Below, piece by piece: positions 25,887 to 34,038 of a DNA stretch of 38,885 nucleotides (the first letter of the stretch is position 1; each line of letters begins with the position of its first letter). The stretch spans positions 1-38,885 of the forward strand of contig JAPLVF010000019.1 in assembly GCA_026397255.1 (NCBI GenBank). The letters are read 5' to 3'. The DNA comes from Candidatus Beckwithbacteria bacterium. Lineage in GTDB: Bacteria > Patescibacteriota > Microgenomatia > UBA1400 > CG1-02-47-37. Made by a program: the position numbers and the translations under genes. The notes below the pieces were generated by a model. It did not search any database. It was not told where the DNA came from and saw nothing but the letters and a program-made list of their open reading frames with translations.

Positions 25887-26300
25887 ATGTCAGGGAAAAA
25901 TGGTCAAGAAGCATTAACAGAAGAACAAGTAGAAACTTCAAGGGCAAGAATTGGACCGTTTCTCAATGAGCTATTTGTGGTCTGTTTTGATCTCAATTTG
26001 CAAAAAAAATTAACAGTGGGAAAATTAAACGAGTTAGCTAGCAAACATCATTTAGGTGATCTTACTATTACTCCTGAATCATTATTACCAGTTATTACTA
26101 CTGTCACTGCCCCATTGTTTAAGAAAGGCTCTACAGAAGAAAAAAGAAAGGCAGTTGCTCAACGATCGGGTATTGACGCTGAAGCTATTCTTAAATTACA
26201 GCAAGCAGTATTTTTTACTGAACAGCATTTACTAGCCTTGAGTGGTCAACCGTTAAGTGTTGCCTTTCAAAAATTATATTCATCTCAATTCCAGGCTTAG
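25887..26300 (+). CDS. Unknown 137-residue protein
   Basis: Soluble, mostly helical protein with no signal peptide or membrane segment. I do not recognise the family and see no catalytic motif. The composition is less GC-rich than the wall genes. A strong consensus promoter with leaderless spacing directly precedes it, which argues for a real, well-expressed gene. It converges on the next gene, with 43 bases between them and no clear terminator. Confidence 0.65.
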   Translation: MSGKNGQEALTEEQVETSRARIGPFLNELFVVCFDLNLQKKLTVGKLNELASKHHLGDLTITPESLLPVITTVTAPLFKKGSTEEKRKAVAQRSGIDAEAILKLQQAVFFTEQHLLALSGQPLSVAFQKLYSSQFQA

Positions 26301-26343
26301 TCAGAATAAACAAGTCTCATCTCCTTAAAAAAGCCCTTGGAAA

Positions 26344-26886
26344 TTAAATAGCCACTTCTGGTTGTGCGGTAATTACTGCTTTTAAGCCTTCGTAATAAGC
26401 CAGTAATCCATCTCTAAACCCATTCCAATTAGGATTTTGCCCGTCAAGTAATTTAAAATTTGCTACTCTTCTTTCAAATAACGGTTGTAATTTTTCTGCT
26501 TCAACCTCATAAACAGTTGCCCACACTTCACTTAAGTATTCTGAGTCTGACCAATTTTGGCCGGATGTAGGCAGTAACGTAACACGAATGCCTAGTTCTT
26601 GGAATAATTGATTAAAATATTTAGTATTATCTGATCGGTTTTGCACTACTTTTGTGGCTGCTGCCTCTGATAAATTAAATTGATATTTAACAGCCGATAC
26701 TTGATTAGGAAAGGCAAGCCAATATTGACCTTTAATGTCATTATATTGCCACATAAATTCATATTGTGTCATGGCTAAAGGATTAAAATCTCTATTTACT
26801 TCTACCGTCGCTTCTTCTGTACGGGGCGTATTTTTCTCTTTCCGATAGGCAATTTGTAAAATATAGTTTTTTATTATATCATACAA
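26344..26886 (-). CDS. Unknown protein, up to 180 residues
   Basis: Soluble protein with many aromatic residues (QYEFMWQYNDIKGQYW), no signal peptide, unknown family. The longest frame starts at a TTG (26886). A perfect extended -10, TGATATAAT on the minus strand, overlaps codons 2-5 of that frame, so the true start may be further in; the first in-frame ATG is at 26772 (MTQYEFMW) and would give 142 residues. Start therefore uncertain. It diverges from degV, whose -10 box overlaps the TTG. Confidence 0.55.
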   Translation of the reverse strand: MYDIIKNYILQIAYRKEKNTPRTEEATVEVNRDFNPLAMTQYEFMWQYNDIKGQYWLAFPNQVSAVKYQFNLSEAAATKVVQNRSDNTKYFNQLFQELGIRVTLLPTSGQNWSDSEYLSEVWATVYEVEAEKLQPLFERRVANFKLLDGQNPNWNGFRDGLLAYYEGLKAVITAQPEVAI

Positions 26887-26909
26887 TTTGATAACTAATT
26901 TCCTGCCTC
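26882..26909 (+). promoter_or_regulatory. degV promoter and CTGCC leader
   Basis: TACAAT (26882-26887) predicts a start near 26894. The leader then reads ACTAATTTCCTGCCTC, with CTGCC at 26903-26907, ending 9 bases before the ATG. This is one of six leaders with this motif in the window. Confidence 0.45.
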
Positions 26910-26916
26910 AAAATTT

Positions 26917-27795
26917 ATGAGCGTAGAAATTGTTTCAGATACTGGCTGCGGGTATAACGCCACTGATCCGGAAATCACCGAGCTAGGGATCCATCTTTTA
27001 CCGATACATACTAAATTTTTTATTGATGGTCAAACTGTAGTTAAAGCCGACGGTGAATTAACTCCGGAGGAATTTCTGGCTTTAATGGCAAAATCAACCA
27101 AACAGTTACCTGAGACTGACGGTTCGGTTTTAGGTCCTGCTTTAGAACTTTATCCTCGTTTGGCAGATTCAACTCAACAAATTCTTTCAATCCATATCAG
27201 TTCCGTACTCTCCGCTGTTTATGGTTCAGCCTCAGTTGCCGCTGGGGAGGTGATGGAAAAAAAGCCGGGGTTAACCATCGGCTTGATCGATTCGAAACGG
27301 GTTTCTTTGACTCAGTTTTTGTTAGTTGAACTAGCCGCAAAGTTGGCTAAAGCCGGAGCCTCGCTTGCCGAAATCCAGGAAGCGGTTATTCTGGCTATCC
27401 CTAAAACAGGATTAATAGTCGGTTTAGAAAAAATCGATAATTTGGTTAGGCTCGGCCGGGCGCCAAAAGGATTAGACAAAATTGCCAAGTGGGCAGATGC
27501 TCATATCCTTTTAGGCATGTCCGGTGAAAGCGGGGAATTAAAGAGAATGGGGTTTGTTCGAGGATTATCCAATATTCCTCAAAGGCTAACCGATGAGGTG
27601 GCGTCGGCCTGTGAAAAGCCCGGAATTGCCGGGTTAGCGATCATTCATACCGGCGTTCCCAATATGGCTGGAGATTTAGCCGGATTTCTTCAAGAAATTT
27701 ATTCCGGGAAAATTCTTATTAAAGACATTACCGGAACTGGAGTTAGTATTCACTCGGCTCAGGGGGCAGTTGGGGTTGCCTTCATGACCAACTGA
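26917..27795 (+). CDS. DegV-family fatty-acid-binding protein
   Basis: DegV proteins bind a long-chain fatty acid; in several Firmicutes one (FakB) hands it to the FakA kinase for phospholipid synthesis. Seen: VEIVSDTGCG at the start (the usual form is IVTDST), LLPIHTKFFIDG, ETDGSVLGPALELY where many DegV have TSQPS, IHISSVLSAVYGSA (the SSxLSGTYxSA motif) and GLIDSKRVS. Length is 292 residues, normal. No FakA-like kinase is in the window. For an organism with reduced lipid metabolism, use of host-derived fatty acids is a plausible role but inferred. Confidence 0.88.
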   Translation: MSVEIVSDTGCGYNATDPEITELGIHLLPIHTKFFIDGQTVVKADGELTPEEFLALMAKSTKQLPETDGSVLGPALELYPRLADSTQQILSIHISSVLSAVYGSASVAAGEVMEKKPGLTIGLIDSKRVSLTQFLLVELAAKLAKAGASLAEIQEAVILAIPKTGLIVGLEKIDNLVRLGRAPKGLDKIAKWADAHILLGMSGESGELKRMGFVRGLSNIPQRLTDEVASACEKPGIAGLAIIHTGVPNMAGDLAGFLQEIYSGKILIKDITGTGVSIHSAQGAVGVAFMTN

Positions 27796-27804
27796 TTCTA
27801 TAAT
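27776..27804 (+). promoter_or_regulatory. Promoter of rplU
   Basis: TTGCCT (27776-27781), a 17-base spacer and TATAAT (27799-27804) lie at the end of degV. The -10 box ends 8 bases before the rplU ATG, so the mRNA is leaderless or nearly so. No L21 autoregulatory leader can fit. Confidence 0.7.
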
Positions 27805-27812
27805 ACCCTCTT

Positions 27813-28127
27813 ATGAAATACGCCGTTATTAAAACTGGTGGCCAGCAACTCAAAGTTATTGAAGGGGAAACCCTAACTATTGCCAAACTAGCCGGTAAAC
27901 CCAAAGAGAAAATTAGTTTTAAAGAAGTTTTATTGGTGGTTAATGATCAGAAAGTCAGTTTAGGCCAGCCGTTAGTCAAAGGCGCTTCTGTTTCTGCCGA
28001 GATTGTCAATCAGAAAAAAGACAAAAAAATCCGCGTCGTCAAGTTTAAAGCTAAATCCCGCTATCGCCGCGTCCGCGGCCACCGCCAGGAAATCACCACT
28101 GTGAAAATTGTGAAAATAACGCTATAA
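27813..28127 (+). CDS. rplU: Ribosomal protein bL21
   Basis: 104-residue large-subunit protein. Seen: [15 protein letters not shown] at the start, a middle block [18 protein letters not shown], and the basic ending [21 protein letters not shown] (RNA-binding, shown by its Arg/Lys/His content). Length is normal. It is followed by rpmA, the usual L21-L27 pair, 7 bases downstream. Confidence 0.95.
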   Translation: MKYAVIKTGGQQLKVIEGETLTIAKLAGKPKEKISFKEVLLVVNDQKVSLGQPLVKGASVSAEIVNQKKDKKIRVVKFKAKSRYRRVRGHRQEITTVKIVKITL

Positions 28128-28128
28128 T
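28123..28128 (+). promoter_or_regulatory. -10 box of rpmA, leaderless spacing
   Basis: TATAAT ends 6 bases before the rpmA ATG and overlaps the rplU stop codon. A second transcript for L27 alone is likely. Confidence 0.55.
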
Positions 28129-28134
28129 GGTTTT

Positions 28135-28386
28135 ATGAGTAAGAAAAAAGCCGCCGGCGCTACCCGCCAACACCATGCCCGTCCCGGAAAAAGATTAGGC
28201 GTGAAAAGATTTGGCGGCCAACAAGTTACCACCGGTATGATTCTGGTCAGACAGAAAGGCACCAAGGTTCATCCCGGTAAAAACGTCGGTATGGGCCGCG
28301 ATTTTACTTTATTTGCCTTAAAAGACGGCGTGGTTAAATTTTTGAAGCATCAAGGTCGTCAATTAGTGAGCGTTTTAACCAAATAA
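28135..28386 (+). CDS. rpmA: Ribosomal protein bL27
   Basis: 83-residue large-subunit protein whose N-terminal arm reaches the peptidyl-transferase centre. Seen: [52 protein letters not shown]. No N-terminal cleavage extension of the Firmicutes type is present. It lies 7 bases after rplU and 1 base before parB. Confidence 0.96.
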   Translation: MSKKKAAGATRQHHARPGKRLGVKRFGGQQVTTGMILVRQKGTKVHPGKNVGMGRDFTLFALKDGVVKFLKHQGRQLVSVLTK

Positions 28387-28387
28387 T

Positions 28388-29212
28388 ATGGTAAAACAGG
28401 ACATTATCGAGCTGGACATTGTTGAACTTCAGGCTAATCCTTTACAGCCCCGGGGAATGATCACCCCGGATTCTTTGATGGACTTGGTTGACTCTATCCG
28501 CGAACACGGTATTCTCGAGCCGTTAATTGTCGCCCACACGCCTGCCGGTTACCAGATCATTGCCGGCGAACGCCGTTGGCGGGCCGCCAAATTAGCCGGT
28601 TTGACCCATCTTCCGGCGATTGTTAAAGAGACTTCGCCCCAGGGCATGCTGGAAATGGCCTTGGTGGAAAATGTCCAGCGGACTGATCTTAACGCCATTG
28701 ACCGGGCCAAAGCCTTTGAACGCTTGATGGAGGAATTTGATTTAAGCAATGCCGAAATTGCCAAACGCATCGGCAAGAGTCCGGCTTATATTTCTAACAC
28801 TTTAAGATTATTAAGTTTGCCTGACGCCTTGAAAGACGGTTTGATTTCCGGCCTGATTACCGAAGGTCATGCCCGTGCCCTGGCTTCGATTGATAACAAA
28901 CAGGCCATGATTGATGCCTATAAAATTATTTTAAAAGAATCCGGTTCGGTCCGCCGCGCTGAAGATTTATCCCGCCGGATGAAAGACAAAACCGGTCAAA
29001 AAGTGACCGCCCCGTCCTCCAGGCCGGCCCATATTGTCAGCGAGGCTCTCGACAAAATGGCGGAAGAGTTAACGCAAAAACTGGGCTCCAACGCCAAAGT
29101 TAAATTAATCCGCACCCAGCGGGAAACCCGTCTGTCCCTGGTTTTAAAAGGCAGTCTTGCCGATACAGAAAGTTTGCTGCAAAAGATTTTTAAAGCGATT
29201 ACTAAAAGTTAA
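28388..29212 (+). CDS. parB: ParB/Spo0J-family chromosome partitioning protein
   Basis: CTP-dependent DNA clamp that loads at parS and acts with ParA. Seen: N-terminal ParB/Srx domain with IVELQANPLQPR and GERRWRAAKLAG (60-71), ENVQRTDLNAID (94-105), an HTH with LSNAEIAKRIGKSPAYISNTLRLL, then GHARALASI. A short C-terminal dimer region closes the 274 residues. ParA is not in the window and I see no parS-like site. It follows rpmA by one base. Its stop shares the bases TTAA with the lepB stop on the opposite strand. Confidence 0.93.
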   Translation: MVKQDIIELDIVELQANPLQPRGMITPDSLMDLVDSIREHGILEPLIVAHTPAGYQIIAGERRWRAAKLAGLTHLPAIVKETSPQGMLEMALVENVQRTDLNAIDRAKAFERLMEEFDLSNAEIAKRIGKSPAYISNTLRLLSLPDALKDGLISGLITEGHARALASIDNKQAMIDAYKIILKESGSVRRAEDLSRRMKDKTGQKVTAPSSRPAHIVSEALDKMAEELTQKLGSNAKVKLIRTQRETRLSLVLKGSLADTESLLQKIFKAITKS

Positions 29213-29781
29213 AACTTCGGGTACTTTTTAATTACTCCAAAGTTGTTAATCGGCCAATATCTTACCCAGGCTTTGCCGACAATATTTGCGGTTGGCACGA
29301 AACCCCAGTCGCGGGAATCAGAAGAATTACTTCGGTTGTCACCCATCACAAAATAGTTTCCTTCCGGCACGGTTAGCGTTTGTCCTTCTTGGGTAAAATA
29401 GCCGGGCTGAGTCATAATGCTTTTGTCTAAATAACCGGACTCATCTAAAATTTGCTCGTTGACATAGACACGACCTTGCTTGATTTTTACCCTGTCTCCC
29501 GGCAGACCGATGATTCTTTTAATATAGTCATAATCTTCGTTTTGCGGCGCTTTAAACACAATCACGTCATCACGCTGGGGCGGGGTAAAGCGGTAGCTTA
29601 TCTTGTCCGTTAACAGATATTCCCCGTCGTGAAAATTGTCATACATGGAACTGCCCTTCACTTGGTGGGGCTGGAATAAAAACCGGTACATCACCACAAA
29701 AATCGCCAGGGCAATCACGATTGTCTCGATAAAATCCAAAAACCACAGCCACAGACGTCTTAAAATCGAATCATTTTCCAT
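29209..29781 (-). CDS. lepB: Signal peptidase I
   Basis: Membrane protease that removes signal peptides. One N-terminal membrane helix (about residues 17-35), then the catalytic Ser45 in KGSSMYDN and the Lys88 in YIKRIIGLPGD, plus box E GDNRSNSSDSRDWGFV. Length is 190 residues, normal for a one-helix SPase. It would process the secreted Ig-like protein of this window. It is convergent with parB; the two stop codons overlap. Confidence 0.95.
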   Translation of the reverse strand: MENDSILRRLWLWFLDFIETIVIALAIFVVMYRFLFQPHQVKGSSMYDNFHDGEYLLTDKISYRFTPPQRDDVIVFKAPQNEDYDYIKRIIGLPGDRVKIKQGRVYVNEQILDESGYLDKSIMTQPGYFTQEGQTLTVPEGNYFVMGDNRSNSSDSRDWGFVPTANIVGKAWVRYWPINNFGVIKKYPKF

Positions 29782-29801
29782 ATCTTATATGCTATGCCTT
29801 T

Positions 29802-29810
29802 TGTTATAAT
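29802..29810 (+). promoter_or_regulatory. Extended -10 promoter of tRNA-Val
   Basis: TGTTATAAT is a perfect extended -10 box ending 10 bases before the tRNA 5' end, so the transcript begins only a few bases upstream of the mature tRNA. Confidence 0.65.
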
Positions 29811-29820
29811 AGTGTCAACT

Positions 29821-29893
29821 GGACTCTTAGCGCAGCTGGTAGCGCGCTTCATTCACATTGAAGAGGTCGAAGGTTCGAGTCCTTCAGAGTCCA
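29821..29893 (+). tRNA. tRNA-Val (anticodon CAC)
   Basis: Full cloverleaf: acceptor GGACTCT/AGAGTCC, D stem GCGC/GCGC, anticodon stem CTTCA/TGAAG with loop TTCACAT (anticodon CAC at 29854-29856), T stem GAAGG/CCTTC with loop TTCGAGT, discriminator A at 29893. The CCA end is not encoded. No intron. Confidence 0.95.
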
Positions 29894-29970
29894 CTAGCTT
29901 TTAATCATCTGGTTCCTAGTACCGAGGCGGGACATTAGACTCTCACTACTCGGCAAACAATGACGCGCAC

Positions 29971-30112
29971 ATGGCAAAACCGGAACCGAAAAAATTATTT
30001 GGCCCGTTTGTATATCAAGGTGAAATTAAGGTACAAATGAATTCGGAACTAAAGGTTTAAGGAATTTGCCGCCAAAGAAAAACTTGAAATCGTCCTTTCC
30101 ACCAAGATTTAA
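29971..30112 (+). pseudogene. Possible frameshifted small ORF
   Basis: An ATG at 29971 opens MAKPEPKKLFGPFVYQGEIK and stops after 29 codons at a TAA. In another frame, coding-like sequence continues from the TTTAAGG just after that point as KEFAAKEKLEIVLSTKI to a stop at 30112. A single indel near 30058 would join them into a protein of about 47 residues. No promoter is obvious. It may equally be non-coding spacer. The rest of 29894-30135 shows nothing I can name. Confidence 0.25.
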
Positions 30113-30135
30113 GGCTTATAGTTGCTAGCTTGAGT

Positions 30136-30141
30136 TATAAT
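30136..30141 (+). promoter_or_regulatory. -10 box, leaderless spacing
   Basis: TATAAT ends 6 bases before the ATG at 30148. It decides that start over an in-frame TTG at 30130, which would lie upstream of the promoter. Confidence 0.55.
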
Positions 30142-30147
30142 ATAATC

Positions 30148-30705
30148 ATGGTTGTTAATGAAGCCATCGATTTTTCTGCTTCAATTACAAAAGCTGCCCT
30201 AGTGAATCAATTTCAAGAACATGTTGACCCTTTAAAAATGAAGTTTTTTGGTGAAGTTTTTATTATTGGTCCTGGAACCTTTTTACAAGAATTAGCTTTA
30301 CTAGAACCACAACATGAAAAAATTACCAACATTACCATGATTACTAGCCTTTCACTAACAAGATTCCAGACTGACTATTTAAAGAAATTTCAACAGATTT
30401 ATCCCAACTTGCCAGTTGAAATCTTGCCTGATATTACTTATCAGGGTTATCTAACTACACATGAAAGAAACAGATATGACGTTATCGTCTTTATTGGCGG
30501 TCATCCAACCACCCTAACAGATAAAGATCTTGATTTACTGGTTTCTAGAATTAATCCGGGTGGCGCTATTTATGCCACCGTAAATGATTATTCCCCAGTT
30601 AGACCACCATCAATTAATCACCATAAAGCAACAACCGTTAATCTGAGACAGACAAATCCTTTTTTTCCTTATGAGCCTGGTTATTACGGTTTAGTAGTTA
30701 GATGA
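30148..30705 (+). CDS. Rossmann-like protein, possibly methyltransferase-related
   Basis: 185 residues from the ATG chosen by promoter spacing. FGEVFIIGPGTFLQELA near the start and YDVIVFIGGHPTT followed by LVSRINPGGAIYATV resemble strands 1, 4 and 5 of a class I methyltransferase fold (the last like L.pGG.l), but the SAM-binding GxGxG is only partial (GPGTF). Catalytic role unknown. No membrane segment. It is followed 70 bases later by a gene with its own promoter, so it seems to be monocistronic. Confidence 0.5.
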   Translation: MVVNEAIDFSASITKAALVNQFQEHVDPLKMKFFGEVFIIGPGTFLQELALLEPQHEKITNITMITSLSLTRFQTDYLKKFQQIYPNLPVEILPDITYQGYLTTHERNRYDVIVFIGGHPTTLTDKDLDLLVSRINPGGAIYATVNDYSPVRPPSINHHKATTVNLRQTNPFFPYEPGYYGLVVR

Positions 30706-30736
30706 TTCCAGGCGCGAGCCACAGAGATAAATAATC

Positions 30737-30775
30737 TGATATAATACCCCATAATTTAATCGCCTGCCCCAAAAT
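30737..30775 (+). promoter_or_regulatory. Extended -10 promoter and CTGCC leader
   Basis: TGATATAAT (30737-30745) predicts a start near 30753. The leader is AATTTAATCGCCTGCCCC with CTGCC at 30764-30768, then the ATG at 30776. It matches the degV, ftsZ and paralog leaders. Confidence 0.5.
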
Positions 30776-32239
30776 ATGGTTTTAGTAGCACCAGAGGCGG
30801 TTGACTATTCTTTATATTCTTCCGTTGATCTATTGAAAATGGGAATAGTAACTGAGCGGCAGGAAAGAATTCCGGTTGACTTAATTGTTCAGGAAAATGC
30901 TTTAATTGATTTCCAACACGCCCAAAATTTAGCCGAGTCAATGATGGGGCCAAGAAAACAAATTTCTCCTATAACTGTCAGAGCCCGATTAGCCAATAGC
31001 CTGGCAGTCTATGACATTATTGACGGTTTTCACCGCCGGGAAGGAGTCAGTATTATTGAGCAACTAACCAATGAGCTGCAAATAATGAACACAATTACGC
31101 TTTATGGCTGCGGCGATGAAGAATTGTTTGATTTACGGGTGTTGGCGGCCAGCTCGGTCAAAAGCATTAAGTTTGCCCGCATGGCCGAATGGATGAAGCG
31201 GTCATTTTTTAGCACACAATGGGAAAATGCCCGTATTCACGAACTGGTTGAGCAAGAAAAAATTACTTTATCCCAGGTATTTAATTTAGCTCAATTTGAC
31301 AGCAGCGGCACACACCTTAAGTTAAATTTGAGTCAGCCGGAAGTGATCGAGTTAAAAACTTGGGCAAATAAGAAATCTATACAATGGGATCGGCCTTTAT
31401 CTACTTTAATGTTTGAGATGCGGACAGTGGAGTTGGCCGCCCCGGACTTAGTCCAAAGAGTCAGAACCGGAGGTGGCGGTAAAGGCGGTAAAGGTGTTTT
31501 AACTAAGGCCAGACTGGAAGCAATCGTGACTCATCTGCATGGCGATTGGGAAACTCAAAGAACCTTGGCAGATTTAGCCATATCTAGAAACATTTTGGCA
31601 GATGATTTGGACTTTTTAGCTTGGAGTTATGCCCAAGCCAAAGAGGCTATGGATCAACCTACAATGACAAAAATTTTGACTGCACCGGAATTACTGCTTA
31701 ACCCTCTACTAATTGTCGCTGAAACAGATAATAAGGCAGGAACGGAACAAACTATATTTTTTCCCCAAAGCTGGCCGAAAAAACACCGTCTACAAAGATT
31801 GAGAAGACAGACTCAAGACTCCGGCATGGCTGAAAAAGCAGACAAAGTTAGTGAAAGCACAATCCTAACCAAACACAATGTTCCTAAAATTATAGAAAAC
31901 TTAATGGAAACAATTTTGGCGGATAAAGGCGAGGATTTAACCATTTTGAATATTCCCCACGGGGAACTAAATCTGAACCTAAAATCAGGAGTGCTGAAGC
32001 TAGGTGGTCAAATAGTAGAATTAAGTGATAGAGAAACCGAATTAATGACTGTTTTTTCTCTATTGGAAGGGATGGTAATTTCCGATAAATTGCTTTCCAT
32101 GATCAGTCTGACTAAAAGTCGAGTTAATACCAGAGAAGCAGTTTTGTCACTTAAAGAGAAACTGGCTTTGTTATCCGAAGAAGCCGCTCAAGAATTACGG
32201 ATCAGTCGAAAAGACGAATATAGCTGGTTGAAAGAGTGA
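30776..32239 (+). CDS. ParB-domain protein with C-terminal OmpR-type winged helix
   Basis: 487 residues. Residues about 30-100 look like a ParB/sulfiredoxin-fold N-terminal domain: IPVDLIVQ, a putative pocket motif IIDGFHRREG (81-90) and a following helix, similar to the family's G.HR..A core. Residues 160-175 could be a helix-turn-helix. A glycine-rich stretch TGGGGKGGKG (231-240) precedes an alpha-helical region. The last 90 residues fit an OmpR/PhoB winged helix: LKLGGQIVELSDRETELM (407-424), EGMVISDKLL, then a recognition-helix-like segment ending in EYSWL. It is unlike the true parB at 28388. Function unknown; a DNA-binding regulator, possibly nucleotide-sensing, is the best inference. 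Confidence 0.6.
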   Translation: MVLVAPEAVDYSLYSSVDLLKMGIVTERQERIPVDLIVQENALIDFQHAQNLAESMMGPRKQISPITVRARLANSLAVYDIIDGFHRREGVSIIEQLTNELQIMNTITLYGCGDEELFDLRVLAASSVKSIKFARMAEWMKRSFFSTQWENARIHELVEQEKITLSQVFNLAQFDSSGTHLKLNLSQPEVIELKTWANKKSIQWDRPLSTLMFEMRTVELAAPDLVQRVRTGGGGKGGKGVLTKARLEAIVTHLHGDWETQRTLADLAISRNILADDLDFLAWSYAQAKEAMDQPTMTKILTAPELLLNPLLIVAETDNKAGTEQTIFFPQSWPKKHRLQRLRRQTQDSGMAEKADKVSESTILTKHNVPKIIENLMETILADKGEDLTILNIPHGELNLNLKSGVLKLGGQIVELSDRETELMTVFSLLEGMVISDKLLSMISLTKSRVNTREAVLSLKEKLALLSEEAAQELRISRKDEYSWLKE

Positions 32240-32244
32240 GAAGC

Positions 32245-33060
32245 TTACTTGATAATCCCTTGCCAGTCCGTGCAGAACTTCTCCATGCCTACGTCCGTCA
32301 ATTCGTGCTGGATATTAAACTCTGTCCAGGGTTTATTTAAATCAAAACTTTCGTATTTTATTGCCGATAAATTAGCCGCTGCTTTTGGCGTTGGTAGCTT
32401 TTCCTGCCACTGCCTCAAAATCACTAGGGGAGAGGTAATAATATCCGTCTGGCAGTCCAGACAGGCCTGATGGTGGTATAAATTCCGGATGCTGGCCGCT
32501 AGCACTTCCACATGCCCATCGCTTAATTTAAACATCTCGACGCAATTTTTAATTAAATCCATCCCGTTAATGCCTTTATCATCCAGCCGTCCGATAAACG
32601 GCGACACAAACACGTCGCCTTTTTTCGCGCCTTTGGTCGCCGCGTACACTGCCGCCGCCTGCTGCTGGCTAAAACACAAGGTCATATTCACTCGGATGTC
32701 TTGCTTGACCAAAATTTCCGCCGCCTTTAAGCCCTTCTCGATAATCGGCAATTTAATATGGGCGTTGGGAATCCAGCTGTTCATTTCCTGCGCCTGTTTG
32801 ATCATTTGTTCAACCGTTGTGCTTTTATCCGCATACACTTCCACCGACACCGAGCCTTGGGGGATTAATTGGGAAATTTCCGTCACCACCTTTTTATAAA
32901 AATCATACACTTCTTTGGTGGTAAATTTTTTGCCTAGGGCTTCCGGATTCTTAGCAATTAAAGACGGGTTAGTCGTCTGGCCATCTAAAGCCCCTAAAAA
33001 TTCCAAAGTTGTTTTTGTTTCTTTCGGGTCCCCGCTGTCCAAAAAAATCTTTGTGGTCAT
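32245..33060 (-). CDS. tal: Transaldolase-family protein
   Basis: Class I aldolase of the transaldolase/fructose-6-phosphate aldolase group, pentose phosphate pathway. Seen: IFLDSGDPKE, DGQTTNPSLIAKN (26-38), SVEVYAD, the Schiff-base Lys103 in AHIKLPI, VNMTLCFSQQQA, VSPFIGRLDDKG and VLAASIRN. Length is 271 residues, between the short FSA type (about 220) and long transaldolases. CPR bacteria often keep this enzyme as their link between C3-C7 sugars. It is convergent with the preceding gene, 5 bases between stops. No obvious leaderless -10 apart from a weak TAAACT. Confidence 0.87.
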   Translation of the reverse strand: MTTKIFLDSGDPKETKTTLEFLGALDGQTTNPSLIAKNPEALGKKFTTKEVYDFYKKVVTEISQLIPQGSVSVEVYADKSTTVEQMIKQAQEMNSWIPNAHIKLPIIEKGLKAAEILVKQDIRVNMTLCFSQQQAAAVYAATKGAKKGDVFVSPFIGRLDDKGINGMDLIKNCVEMFKLSDGHVEVLAASIRNLYHHQACLDCQTDIITSPLVILRQWQEKLPTPKAAANLSAIKYESFDLNKPWTEFNIQHELTDVGMEKFCTDWQGIIK

Positions 33061-33070
33061 TATTTCTAGT

Positions 33071-33415
33071 TTAAACCACTGCCGCCGCCAAACTCAAGTA
33101 GTCCTTTTGAGGTAGAATTACCGTCAAGGTCATCATTGGCCGTCGTTTACCTGTCTCTTTATCAAAAGTACTTGCGTCCTCGATATTGGTAATTCTGGCT
33201 TTCCTGGGTAAACCGTCTTCTGGGAGAAAATAACCTAAATATATTTGCTTTTCTTCATCCCAAGCTTTTTCACAATAACTTATCCGAGCATTAACCTCCT
33301 TAATCCCTCGTGCCGCTAGAGTAATTTTTGCCCGATATCCACCGCCGATATCCTGAATATCAAAAAATTCTACTGCTCGCTTGGCCATGACAAATTCTTG
33401 TAATGCTTCTCTCAT
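33071..33415 (-). CDS. Unknown 114-residue protein
   Basis: Soluble, mixed alpha/beta composition, no recognised motif. TATAAT on the minus strand (33423-33428) ends 7 bases before the ATG at 33415, which supports that start; a second in-frame ATG (MAKRAVEFF) lies ten codons in. Lies between tal and the first member of the three-paralog family. Function not assignable. Confidence 0.6.
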   Translation of the reverse strand: MREALQEFVMAKRAVEFFDIQDIGGGYRAKITLAARGIKEVNARISYCEKAWDEEKQIYLGYFLPEDGLPRKARITNIEDASTFDKETGKRRPMMTLTVILPQKDYLSLAAAVV

Positions 33416-33437
33416 TGCCTGTATTATACAATCTCCG

Positions 33438-33959
33438 TCAAATTAATGGTTCTATCAATACCCTTCTGCCTTCCGGTAATAGCGCTTCCCATTGAGTTGA
33501 TTTTCTGCCGTTTATTAGTGTCGTTGGCCCTTTAGCTTCAACAGTCGCTATTGCCGAGTAGTGGCGCAGATAATCGTTTAGCACGGCAACACTTTGACGC
33601 TCATCACCCATATCTAATTCTCCTGATCCATGGGTCGATCTGACAATAATAAAGTCATTATGAAAAACACCAAATTCTACCCCTACCTGCTCTAAGGCTT
33701 TTACAGAAGAATGATATTTTCTCAGCCGCAGAGGCGTACGTAGAGTTATTGGCTTGCCGGAAATTAAAATAGTCATCGTGGCGTCACTATCAATAAATGT
33801 CACTTTGACTCGGCCTTCATCCGTTCGGCCCCGGCCAAAAAGAGCGTCCCGGCCGAAAGCAGTCAGATTATCTATCACTCCCTGTAATTCTTGTGGCATC
33901 AACCAATCCACCTTAACTGAATATTCTAAGCCATGTCTTTTCGAAATAGTTTCAACCAT
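33438..33959 (-). CDS. Unknown family, paralog 1 of 3
   Basis: 173 residues from the ATG at 33959. An in-frame GTG at 34007 lies inside the promoter and is rejected. No membrane segment or signal peptide. Conserved with the gene at 34892: VDW..P.ELQGVI..LTAFG, EGRVKV.F, DA...ILI, RTPLR.RK, GV.FGV, IIVRST, ELDMG, W..LLP.G. It looks like a compact alpha/beta protein. I do not recognise it. Its leader shares an identical 18-base block with the 34892 gene and its promoter box matches that of the 35499 gene. Confidence 0.65.
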   Translation of the reverse strand: MVETISKRHGLEYSVKVDWLMPQELQGVIDNLTAFGRDALFGRGRTDEGRVKVTFIDSDATMTILISGKPITLRTPLRLRKYHSSVKALEQVGVEFGVFHNDFIIVRSTHGSGELDMGDERQSVAVLNDYLRHYSAIATVEAKGPTTLINGRKSTQWEALLPEGRRVLIEPLI

Positions 33960-33972
33960 AAATTCTGTTTCC

Positions 33973-34006
33973 GGGCAGAAATTAATTTTTCGAGGCGAGT
34001 ATAGCA
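33973..34006 (-). promoter_or_regulatory. Promoter and CTGCC leader of paralog 1
   Basis: Minus-strand TGCTATACT (33998-34006) is an extended -10 box. Seven bases later the leader block begins with AAAAATTAATTTCTGCCC (33973-33990). The identical 18 bases stand before paralog 2 at 35453-35470. Confidence 0.6.
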
Positions 34007-34038
34007 CACCTAAGAATTTTTTACTTTCAATAATCCGC

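Noticed and set aside
28388-29212. parS sites near parB
   Set aside because: I looked for TGTTTCACGTGAAACA-like palindromes and saw none in the window.
32489-32899. 136-residue plus-strand frame opposite the transaldolase
   Set aside because: The minus strand carries all transaldolase motifs, so this frame is antisense shadow.
33960-34007. GTG at 34007 as start of paralog 1
   Set aside because: It overlaps the extended -10 box and would translate the leader; the ATG at 33959 fits the paralog alignment.
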